Assembly (NCBI GenBank): GCA_001632435.1
Contig: KV423970.1
Location: forward strand, 62,001-126,000
Reading direction: 5' to 3'
DNA length: 64,000 nucleotides
Source of the DNA: Calocera cornea HHB12733
Taxonomy: Eukaryota; Basidiomycota; Dacrymycetes; Dacrymycetales; Dacrymycetaceae
This document shows, piece by piece, positions 42,846-53,200 of this stretch; the first letter of the stretch is position 1, and each line of letters begins with the position of its first letter. The position numbers and the translations under genes were made by a program. Under the pieces are notes generated by a model. That model searched no databases, was not told the DNA's origin, and worked only from the letters and a program-made list of their open reading frames with translations.

Positions 42846-45800
42846 ATGAATCCCAACCCGCCGTCGTCCTCGCTGTGGGCGGCAGCGGCGCAGAACAGCA
42901 TAGGTGCCAGGCCGCAGAACGGGCCAGCAACGGGCATCGCTCCCGGCGCGTTCAGCGCTATTGTGCCCTCGAGGTCGTTCGCAGACATCGCCAACTCCTC
43001 ATCGGGGCGATCGGTATTCGATGCGCCATCTGGAAGCAATGATTTTGATATGTCGGGTTTGGAGAGCGAGGCTGCGGTGTTGGGTGGAGGATTTGGCCAG
43101 AGTGCGTTTGGGGCACCCAGGCCGGCCACCAACGCGTTCGGAGCACCAACCTCTTCGTTCGGACAGCCCGCTGCGAGCCCGTTTGCGCAACCATCTACCA
43201 ATGCATTTGGACAACCGTCTCAACCGTTGACGAACGCCTTCGGTCAGCCGTCGCAGCCTTCCACCAACGCATTCGGACAGCCATCTCAGCCAAATACGAG
43301 TGCGTTCGGGCAACCGAGCACGAACACATTCAATCAACCTGCGACATCTGCCTTTGGTCAGGCGAAACAATCCGCTTTTGGGCCAGGGGGAATGGGCATG
43401 CCTGCGATACAATCTGCCTTTGGACCTGGAGGTATGGGCGCGCCTTCTGCAACCCCCTCACCATCGAGCGCCCCATCCGCGTTTGGAACGGGAGGGATGG
43501 GTCCCCCATCCTCGGCATCGATGACGTTCGGCAGGCCCGCTCAAAGCACATTCGGCCAACCGCAAGCGCCACCGCCGATGACTTTTGGTGCGCCAGCTCA
43601 AAGCACTTTCGGACAGCCGAAGCCGTCTCCGTTCGCCCAACCCACCAGCACCTTCGGCCAGGCTGCTCAGCTGTCTGCGTTTCGACCTGCGCCTTCCGCA
43701 GCAGGCTTTGGTGCGCCAGTGGCAACTCCTTCGCCTAATCCCTCTTTTGCAGCCTTTGGCTCTCCTGCACCCGCTGTTTCGCCTGCGCCCGCGCCTGCCT
43801 TCGGTATGCCATCGGCACCAACGAATAATGCCTTCGGCTCTCCAGCAGCTCCGGCGGCCACGTCGACACCCGCTTCTGCGCCCAACCCGCCAAAGGAAGT
43901 CACAGACGCATTCTTCAAGAACGTCTTTGCTAAAAAGCCCGAGACGCCCGCTACTCCCCCGTCTGCTGCTGCCATCACCTCTACTACTCCACAGAATACC
44001 CCACCACCTGCTCCTAGTGAGTCATTCGATCTTGCAACGGGAGAAGGACGGTTACTCACAAACTTATCAGTTTTCGGCAAGGCCGCTCCGCCTGTTGCAC
44101 CTCCAGCCACCACCACTCCGTCTGGCTCATCTTACGCCCAAGCAGCTTCGCCTCGGGCTGGTGCTTCAACCCAGCCGCAAGCCAAACCGTCGTTCTCTGA
44201 TTTACTGAACAAAGCTGGAACTCCGCCAGCCTCCAGTACACCAAAAGCGGAGGACCCTGCTTCGGTCACTGCCACACCATCTACCCCCGCTAAGGAGAAG
44301 GCACCTGCTCAGCCATCCACTACGCCTGCTGGCGTTCCGCCCGCTTCCAGGCCTAAGGAAGAGGCGAAACCTGCTCAGGATTTCAGCAACGCGTTGGCAG
44401 CCTTCGCTATGAAGAAGCAAGAGGCGTCTTCTGTCACCGCTGGTTTCAGTACGTTCTCCATTGGGTCGAAGAAGTCTGATGACGCGGGTGCCAAAAACGA
44501 GGAGAAGGAGAAGAAGGAGAAGGCCGAAGCCTCCAAAGAAGCTGAAGGCAAATCTGCAGAAGCGTTCAAAGCTTTCCGCGCACAGGATCCTTTCGACCGC
44601 TTCAAGCAACCTCAGCAGTCTTCCTGGCTCGATGCGCCTCGCGAGAAAGCGGAGTGGGAGATCAAGCTGGAGGAATCGAAGAAGAAAGCAGAAGCTGCTG
44701 GCAGCAAGCCTGCGTTTGATAATTCGGCCTTCACTACTGCACAACTCGAGGAACGTCGGAAGCAGCGAGCTGAGGAGCACCAGCTTGAGCACGATGACTC
44801 AGACGACGAAGAACAAGACGAGGACAAGGAGGAAGAGAAGTTCCCTGAAGACAAGCTCACCAGCAAGGAACCGACCATACCGAAGACTGAGAAGTCAGCC
44901 GCTGCGCCGATCACGGAGGGTGCAAAGCTCAACAGTAATCTGCTTGGTCTGTCCGTGAAATCTTCTGGTTCGAAAGCAAGTTCTCCTCCTGTGGATCTGA
45001 AAGCACCATGGAGGTCTGCTGGTATGTGCTTCATGCCTGTTTGTTGATGATATTTGACATTCATTGTAGAGGATGACTCGGAAGAGCCTCCGAAAGAGAA
45101 GCCTTCCACCAGCCCGGAGGCTCCTGCAACTTCCCGGAGCAAGACTCCCACTGCCGCAGCTTCCGTAACGAATGCCGCCCGTCCAGAGCAAGCCGCCTCT
45201 CAAGTTGGCTCTACGACCGGCCCCGTCAAAAGTACACCGTTGGCCCCACCTCCAGTCGCTGGGATTAAGTCCAGCCCGGCATCCAAGCCAGCATCTGCTT
45301 CGCTCAGCTTCAATCTTACTAAGAAACCAGAAGTGCCTTCTAAACTCGCTGCCCCTACCACGATCTCTACAGCATCAAAGTTGTCAGTGCCTGCGCCGAA
45401 GCCATCTGTGCAACCGCCGACGCCTGCCGCTACATTTCCTTCTTTGGGTCGTTTGTCGTCATCAGAGTCTTTCAAAAAGGAAGCCATTGCGCCACCCAAA
45501 CCTGTCCTGTCCACCAAACCTGCATTTGTTGGGGGTTGGCCAGATGAACCGGTGCCTAAATTCTGCTTGGCAACTTCGGCCTCTTCAGACAGCAAAGTGG
45601 AGAGTACGTCTCGCGAGCTTGAGAAGGCACGTATGGCAATCGACGAGGGTTTGCGCCAGGTGAGCTCCTATCCGCTTCGAACAACTCGTTGGTCTAATTG
45701 CCTCTAGATTCGGGCAACTGTTGAGGACTGTCGCGTATACCAGGGACAGCTGAAAACGCCATCTCCAAATACCAAGGGTATTGAGCACATCACAGAAGCC

Positions 45801-48800
45801 AAGCGATGGAATTTTGCGGACTTCGGTGCTCTCAACAGCGTGGTCAATGAAGTACAAGCTGGTACGGCTCCTCTGAAGGACAAGGATGTACAGTACCGCC
45901 GCATGTCTGTCGAGATTGACTCGTTGGTGCTCAAAGGTACAATGCCGACTCTTTTGAGATCGCAATGAGACTGACATGAACGATAGCTGAAACGAAAAAG
46001 GAAGAGTGTGCAAGATTCAAGCGCGCCCATAATGACAAGGATTATGCTTCCGTGATGCGCATTCGTCAGCTGGGACCGGAACAGAGTGAGAATCAAACCC
46101 GCCTTCGGCATAGCTCTCTGGTGGGTTGTGATCTATCCCAGATACAGTGTAGTGCTCATCTCCACGCCCTCTTTGCAGGTCGTCCATAACCAGCTTGAGC
46201 GGCTCGAAGACTACGTGGTGGCCATGAGAGCCACGGTGATCCAGAAGAAGAGCGGCTCAAAGCCCTTAACGTCAGTTTGTCACCTTATACTTGTGGATCA
46301 GTTCACAACTGCTTGCACAGGGGTCCGATTATGGATACTATCAATCGTACCATCCGCAATCTGGATACGACCGCTGCGACTGAGCTTGCCACGCTGGACA
46401 GCCTGATCAAAAGACTGCGGGTTGTGAGAGACGCATATCGCGCTCAGCTTCCCATCCCCTCGAGCATCGCAGAAGACCACGGAATCGGCCTCATTGAGCC
46501 CTCCATACCAGCTGCACGCTCTCTGTCTGGTGGGAAATATGCACCGTCAAGTATCGCATCGGCTCGTCTTAAGGCGGCCTTCTTGACGACGCGTACCACA
46601 CCCGTTCTAAATACCATGGCGCGCCAATTCACCGCCGGCGGTGACTTCACCCTGCTCGACACTGATCTCAGTCTGGCGATCCACAACGGGCCCTTGACCC
46701 TCGACATGTCGCCTCCCAAAAACGAAGAGCCTGCCAAACCTGTCAAGGTCGAAGGAAGCCTTCAACAACCTCCGAAGCAAGTTGAGCCGGCTAAAGTCGA
46801 AGAAGGCGTCCCAGTTTCCGATCCTTCAAAGCCACCCACTGCACCCGGCCTGTTCAATTTCTCGGGTCCACTCCCTGCAGGCTGGGAAGCATTCAAGAAC
46901 GCACCATACAAGCCGCTTGTTATTGAACCGCCACCGCGTCCTAGTAAGAGTCGACATGGCCATCGGCATGCAGCGGGAGAGAGGTCTGCTCTGACGGGAC
47001 GAGAATCGCATCTGAAACAAGCTGAACAGCCTGCAGATGCGGCGCTTCCAAAGGACGCTGTCTCTCTGGACACTCCGCCAGTGAGTGGCGTAGGTGCAGC
47101 ATCGCAGACCTCTTCGTCCATGCTTAGTGCAGCATCTGGAGCAACGGAGAAGACGGGCTTCCCTGCGCTTTCGCCATTGAATGCAGAAGCGCAAAAGGCT
47201 CCGGTCTGGCCCTCATTTGCTCCCGTTGCCAACACCACGGTGACGCCCTTGGGCACAATCCCTCTGCTACCTCGCAAGGACTTCCTCGCCTCTCTTCCGC
47301 CCGTCAAGAAGGACAGTCCAGACGCACCTCAACTTTTGAAACCTGCCAACAAAGCGCCGTCTGTATTTGTACCCCTCCTAGGCAAGGCGGCACCAGGACC
47401 AACGGCCCTGGAGCTACAGGAGAAGGCGAAACAAGCTTGGGGCAGTCTGGGAGCACCGAAGACCTCTGCACCCATCCCCTCCCTCAGCTGGAGACCACCG
47501 CAACCCCCTCCACCTATGTCATCTGTGGCGACTCCGGCTGCAGCCCCACAACTTCCAGCAGCTTGGAAAGTTGCTCTCGAAAGTCAGGGAAAGCCAACAA
47601 CGCCTCCTGCGTTGAGTCAGAGCCCCGCTGGTGTGACAGCCAAGCCCGCTGAGTCTCAACCAGCGATCATGCCTGTTGAACAAGAAGCAACGCCTTACAC
47701 ACCTCCCGTAGCGGCTGCTCCCAGGGCTCCTACCGCCTCTGTGATCGCAGCACCGGTCCCCAGCAAGCCTATTACGTCGGCTGGACCAGAAGCACAGCCA
47801 ACGAAGGCAGCAACCGATGAGCATTCCCAGACATCAACTAGTCAGGGTATCTCGTTCCATAAGCCTCCTCAGGCTGATTTAAAAACCCCCTCCGCTGGAT
47901 CGTCGCCGATCAAGTCTCCTGCTACAGTATCTCCAGTTCCACAGTCTCCGGAGGGAAACCCAGCTAGCTCGAAGGCATTTGACTTCTCAGCGTTGACCAA
48001 GGCTGTGGAACAAAGCACGGGACCGACTGCGTCACCCTCAGCCGAGGGTACAACCAAGCCACCTGCGCATCAGCCCGCGATTGCCGCAAAGGCATTCGAC
48101 TTTTCTGCCCTGACAAAAGCTGCCCAGGTTGTTGACAACTCTACGAAAGGTGTCCAAGACGATGGATCAAAGTCTCCTCAGCCTGATACCAAGGCATTTG
48201 ACTTTTCCTCTTTCACCAAGAACGCGGCAGCTGGTCCCAAACCAGTTGGTGTCCCATCATTTTCTGAGCTTCTCAAGAAGTCTGGGGTCTCGCTTTCATC
48301 GGCCAGCCCAGCAGCACGCGTCTCTCCTCAAGCACCTAATAACTATGTTGCGCTCGAAGCACCTAAAACTCCACCACCCGTTGCCAGCCCGAGTCCCAGT
48401 CTCAGAGGAGCACGATCGCCGCCTTTGCAAGCCATGTTTAGTTCCAAACCGTCTTCAGCATCAAAATCCGCTTTTGGCGCAGGCGGCTTCGGGATGCCTG
48501 CCTCTACGCCGTCTGCGCCTGCTTCGTCTGCCTTTGGCCCAGGAGGGATTGGAGCCCCAGCACCTTCCACGCCCGGTGCTTCAACAGCCTTCAGATCGGC
48601 ATTCGGCCCAGGGGGTATGGGTACCCCTGCCGCTTCGGAAGGTAATACTACGCCGCCTAGTGCCAAGTCACCCTCTCCTGCACCAATTGGAGGTACATTT
48701 GGCATGCATTCGGGCGGTGCATCCGGAACATTCGGAACCACAGCAGCGCCGCCACGCAGCATTTTCGCAAAGCCAGAGGGATGGACTCCGCCCACTGACT

Positions 48801-49060
48801 CCACCATTACCGGCAGCAACATCTTCAGGCCGGTCACTGTGCCAGCTTCGAGCGGAGTCAGCGGGAATGTAAACTGGGCGAAGCAGCTCGCTGAGCAGCA
48901 TGATTCGGATGAGGAGGAAGAAGAGGAGGACGAGAATGTGGAGGGCGAGGAGGATGACACGTATGACAACTATCAACACGATGTGGACTACGGCACAGAG
49001 GCGAGAGACCTGTCTGACCTGGAGGAGGCGGATGAGGAGTACGAAGTGGTCGACGAGTAG
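42846..49060 (+). CDS. Large FG-repeat nucleoporin (Nup159/Nup214-like)
   Basis: This predicted 1986-aa nuclear pore protein has exons 42846-45021, 45070-45659, 45708-45936, 45987-46120, 46179-46270 and 46321-49060. The N-terminal third is an FG domain, with tandem TNAFGQPSQP units, AFGPGGMG units and PFAQP/TFGQP spacers. Next come a Pro/Ala/Ser/Lys region and a central helical, probably coiled-coil part (ELEKARMAIDEGLRQIRATV, then NQLERLEDYVVAM and LDSLIKRLRVVRDAYR). A second very long disordered region follows, with FG-like repeats near the end and an acidic tail (DSDEEEEEEDENVEGEEDD). This FG, coiled-coil, FG layout is closest to Nup159/Nup214, but no beta-propeller precedes the FG part. 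Assignment to a named nucleoporin is therefore tentative; the nuclear-pore role is firm. Confidence 0.82.
43190..43370 (+). repeat. Tandem AFGQPSQP coding repeats
   Basis: Within the nucleoporin, a unit of about 10 codons (TNAFGQPSQP and variants with L, S, N after the P) repeats at least four times in a row. It then decays to TNTFNQPATSAFGQ. The DNA repeats are imperfect, which indicates older duplication or selection on the protein. Confidence 0.75.
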
Positions 49061-49368
49061 TTGGATGCTTTCGTCATACCCATACAACATTATCCCCCCC
49101 ATATCTGGGCACAGTAGATATCAAATTATGAAGCATGCTAGACAGTTCTACATCAGTGCGTTCCATTCGGAAGGCTCTGCGCCTCTGTCTGCGTCAAGTC
49201 CTCTTCCTCGCTCGTCTCCGGCTCTGTCGTGCCATTCACACCATTCACACCGTCCTCAGGTTCCACAACGGCCGGTGGTTCTCTTCCAGGCGGGTAAACG
49301 ATAATCGACTCCAAATGAGCCAAAGCAGCCTGTTCGTCCCACGAAGAGCAAGTTGTAGCAGCACAGCT
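49061..49368. other. Convergent 3' regions
   Basis: This 308-bp gap lies between the stops of the nucleoporin (plus) and pICln (minus) genes. It is consistent with two 3' UTRs; nothing else is seen. Confidence 0.45.
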
Positions 49369-50087
49369 TCAATACGGCCGATACCTCGAATCCGGAGTAA
49401 CGAAATCGTTGCGTACCCGGCCGACCGCGCTCAGCTCCTCGCCCTCGCCTCCGGCGAATGTCTCGAACCCTCCACCCGACTCGTCCGCATCCGCAAACAT
49501 TTCGTCCTCCATATCTTCGTCGTCATCGCCGGCCTTGTCGGGATGAAGCGACGCGCAGATGGAGAGCGCTTCGAATATCGGCTCCACTATAAGCGCCGGT
49601 GAGCAACGGACAATAGCATAGAAACGTTGCACGTACGGCTATCCTCAGTCTCTGGCACAATAAACATCTCGCGCATCTCGCTGTCCTCGTCTTCGGGTAG
49701 TGGTTGTCCCTCTGGCGTCTCATCCAACTGGCAGTAAATGGACACGCGTGTCGGTTCGCGTTTCACGGCGTGAAGCGTTATTGAGGGATAGTCGATCTGG
49801 AAGCCACTGCCAGATGCAGCAACAAAAGCAAGCACACTAAAGAGCCGTTAGATATACGCGTTGATCTGTATCAATCAAACGCACCTCTCAACTATGTACA
49901 GTGTCCCCTTGATGTTCTCCCCTTCCAGCCCCGGCAGAGGCGGGTCCAGGGAGACAGTTACATTAGCCTCCTTATGCCTCAATACCGGCGGTATGGAGTT
50001 GAACGAGTCTGGCGTCGACGACGTCAAATCGCGATGTTCCTCGACGGTTATGAAGGTAGGCGGCGCAGATATCGGAACGGTAGGCAT
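49369..50087 (-). CDS. pICln-like methylosome/snRNP assembly chaperone
   Basis: This predicted 206-aa protein of the pICln (CLNS1A) family chaperones Sm proteins with the PRMT5 methylosome during snRNP assembly. The exons are 50087-49885, 49836-49637 and 49586-49369. The PH-like fold is visible as GTLYIVESVLAFVAASGSGF followed by QIDYPSITLHAVKRE, the family signature of a tryptophan-like turn, tyrosine-proline and serine-leucine-histidine-alanine. The second half has the EMREMFIVPETEDSLEPIFE helix and an acidic stretch (GDDDEDMEDEMFADADE). The tail ends RVRNDFVTPDSRY. It is divergent from the Nudix gene; 119 bp separate the two ATGs, so a single shared promoter is likely. Confidence 0.9.
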
Positions 50088-50206
50088 CTTGACGATCTCA
50101 GTTGGGAAAGTGTTCAGAAGAGAGGCACAGCGTGTAGAGTGGCGGAAATTTCAGGACCCTTACCCAGCCATAAGTTGCGCGTGATTCCGAGGTAGCCTGA
50201 ACCGTT

Positions 50207-51301
50207 ATGGAATCAACCGTCATCACCAACGGTGTCAATGACACGCCTGCAACGCCCTCGCTGGACGAGGCTCTGGCATCGCTATCGCCTCGCTCGAGGA
50301 CGTGTATAGAGCGGCTGATAGACTACAAGTCTCCGAGTCCGATATATACGTGAGTCCACATCATGAGTCATCTACGCTGGCACTGATCGCGCGAAACGAC
50401 AGCATCAGCAACGTCCCACCTCACCAGAAGCTCGCTGCAGTCCTCATCCTACTCTTCGAGAAAGATGGAAGACTATGGGTGCTGTTGACTACACGGTCTA
50501 AGCAGCTACGGAGCCATCCGGGACAGACAGCCCTGCCTGGTGGGAAGGTAGATCCTGGCGAGAAGGATCCCTTCACCACTGCCGTGAGCACAGTTGCCCT
50601 TCCTTCGCTCCACGCATGCTTACATGCAGATAGAGACGAGAAGCGTTCGAGGAATGCGCCCTTCCCTTGTCCCATCCCAGCATACACAACCTCTCTCTGC
50701 TTCCGCCCTTCCTCTCCCAGTTCAAACTGATCGTCACTCCCTGCGTCTCGCTCCTGACGGATCCGTCACTGCTTGAGACACTCGTACCGAATCCGGGAGA
50801 GGTGGAATGGTGCTTCTACCATCCTCTGGAAGCGATGCTGGATCCGTCAATGATGACTGACGAACCGCTAGCAGAGAAGGGTGGGGAGGACTGGCCATAC
50901 GAGGAAGAGCTTCATGTATGCATTGGTCATTTTATCAACACGTCCAATGCTGAAGCACCCGCGCACAGAATACAACCGACCGCGCGTGGCTCTGGGACTC
51001 TGCGTACCGAATGCATCGATTCCGGAGCTCGCATACGCCTGTCAAGGGGCTCACTGCGGACATCCTCATGCTCACCGCGGAAATCGCGTACGCGTACGAA
51101 CCCGCGTTTGAGCGGTACGCGCCAAACCAGGTCAGATTCGAGGTCGCGGTGCAGCATGTCGTTGGAGGCACTGAACCCAGCGATGAGGATTTGGGGCGCA
51201 CGTCGGGGGCACCGGCTGTGAAACTGGAAGGGAGGGGTGAGGAGGTGGGTAACCGGCCGCAGGATACATTCACCGTACCGGGCAGTGTGATTCCTGCTTG
51301 A
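50207..51301 (+). CDS. pcd1: Nudix CoA pyrophosphatase (Pcd1-like)
   Basis: This 312-aa Nudix hydrolase probably cleaves CoA or oxidised CoA to 4'-phosphopantetheine and 3',5'-ADP, as peroxisomal Pcd1 does. The exons are 50207-50349, 50403-50583, 50634-50915 and 50969-51301. The CoA-specific motif LLTTRSKQLRSHPGQTALPGG directly precedes the Nudix box. The box, GGKVDPGEKDPFTTARREAF followed by EEC, is assembled only after splicing and carries the catalytic glutamates (E111, E114, E115). The C-terminal part includes a WLWDSAYRMH helix and a long tail. A peroxisomal targeting tripeptide (SKL-like) is not seen at the C-terminus (ends SVIPA), so its location is unsure. The adjacent divergent gene is pICln. 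Confidence 0.92.
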
Positions 51302-53200
51302 TGGTCGATGTGCTGGAGTAGTGATTCAGCTCACTTTTGACAAGAGTTTGGGGATGAATGACTTTTGTTGACTGGTTCAGTAAGGACTGTACAATTCCGG
51401 GCTTAGGGTTTGTACCTGGTCCCCAATGCCACTTGAAACATTAGTCGCTTGAGTGCCAAGGAGACGTCAGCCTCGTCCGCGTCGCACCTGGCACGTTGAC
51501 TGAGAAGAACCGTCCATACTCAGAAAACTCGCGGCCGGAACAAGCTTATGTAAGCGCATCGCATTGCTCAAACAACTCAATTAGATTTCTCACGAGGGTC
51601 TGTAACCCTGATTCAAGTGACAAAGTCAAGGCGATGCACAGGCAGGTACTGTACAGATCAATCAGATAATCAGGTCGGGGCAAATCGTGGAGAGAAGGGT
51701 TTGTGCAAGGACCGGCGGGCCGTTTGAAACGGGAACGCGTTCTGCCGGGACGCGCTCGTTCCCAATATAGACAGAGCAATGATGCCCGAGGTCCCCCCAT
51801 TGCTGGTTTTGTTGACGGAGCAGACACTCGCAAGCCATCGTCGCGGCTCCGACCGTGTGGCAACCTTCCCACGAGACAGCTGTAACACTTTGTACAGCGG
51901 TAATGGTGATCCTGAACAAATCCGTTGGAGGGAGTGACAAAGCTGCTGCTGCGCAGTGACGGTGGGGCCACCGGTTCCACGAAGAAGAAGCGTGGGGTTG
52001 CGAGTGTGGGTACGAAGATGATGCGATGTGATGGTGTTATACACGGGGACGGCGGGGCAGGTCGACGGGAGCACGTGCTCGCTGTCGACGAGAAACTCTG
52101 CGGTAGCTCCGGTTTGTATTGTCGGCCATAAGCAGAACGTTGTTAGAATTGATCGGAGCCCCAACATGGTGCCTGCCGAGCCTGGGAGCGGGTCACTGGC
52201 TGCGTGGGACAGAACGCGGGGGGTTACCCGGTCGCTGCCGTGCGAGAAATAGTGGCCTAAAGCGGGCGAAGCGATTGAGTCGGTGATTGCTTTCAGGGAA
52301 GAGAGAGGGAACAGCACTCGTACGAGCGGGCCCATCAGGTGGGCGGGCTGGGAGCGACAGGAGCAGGTGCCAGACGGGCCGAGGGCGAGGCGGTGCGGGG
52401 GTGGGGGCCGGACGGGCGCCTGCGACCCTCGAGGGAGAGAAAGTGCATAGAGTTGAGGGAGAAAGAGGGCAAAGTCCGCGGTTATTTGGGCAGGGTGGCC
52501 ATCTGGAGCATCTGATGGGCGGGCGCGCAGCAGGGGTGGCCGAGACATGTGGTGTGGCTGGAACGCGGGTGGTGGGGGGGCCATGAGGAGGGAGGAAGGA
52601 GAAGCGACGGGCGGCAGGGCGGTGCAGGGGCCTCACCAGACGGCGGCTATTGAGAAGAGCGCGCGCGAAGGAAGGAAGGCGGGTTCAGGGTACACCCTAC
52701 TGAACCTCGTCGAATGCAATACAGTCCCGCAGATAGCACACAAAACTCGCAAAGCTTGGTAATTGACAAACATGCCTCGGTGTCAGTAGACTGTGCTGTG
52801 CGGCCTCACTCGGTCAAAGCCCACGACACCTTATGTAGCACGACGACTGCGCAGTTCTCGAGGTGTGAGGTGTATGTAGGATGAAGGGCTGCAGAAGAGC
52901 AAGACGCCCCCTTTGCGGGAGTGATTTGCAATATAAGGCAGGCCAGGGGGACGCCACTGCGTCCGCGTGCGAAAATCGATCGGCCCCCCGTGCACAGACG
53001 CCCCCTTGTGCGCGCCCTGCCGCTCGCTTCCTGATCGCCATCCTGATCGGAGCGCTCACCCTTCTCCTCGATCGCGCATACATCTCACCCCGCCCTCGCC
53101 GTCGTCCTCCAACCCGTCCTCGCCGTCCCACTCCCCGCCCCTCACTGTCACACACAGCGCGCAGCTATACTCCCACAGGGGGGGTGGATCATAGCCAGCC
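51302..53200. other. Long intergenic region upstream of white collar 2
   Basis: In these 1.9 kb the minus strand has a 304-codon open frame (51670-52584), but it is low-complexity, Pro/Arg/Leu/Ser-rich and lacks splice support, so it is not called. An ATATAAGG box at 52932-52939 lies about 260 bp before the white collar 2 ATG. The region is a candidate for light or metabolic control of that gene. Confidence 0.5.
52932..52939 (+). promoter_or_regulatory. TATA-like box of white collar 2
   Basis: ATATAAGG on the plus strand lies 262 bp upstream of the ATG at 53201. There is no earlier ATG between the box and that codon, which supports 53201 as the start by scanning. Confidence 0.4.

Noticed and set aside
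51670..52584. 304-codon minus-strand open frame upstream of white collar 2
   Set aside because: Low-complexity Pro/Arg/Ser/Leu content, no motif and no splice continuation. GC-rich DNA with few stop codons explains it; transcript data would be needed to reopen it.
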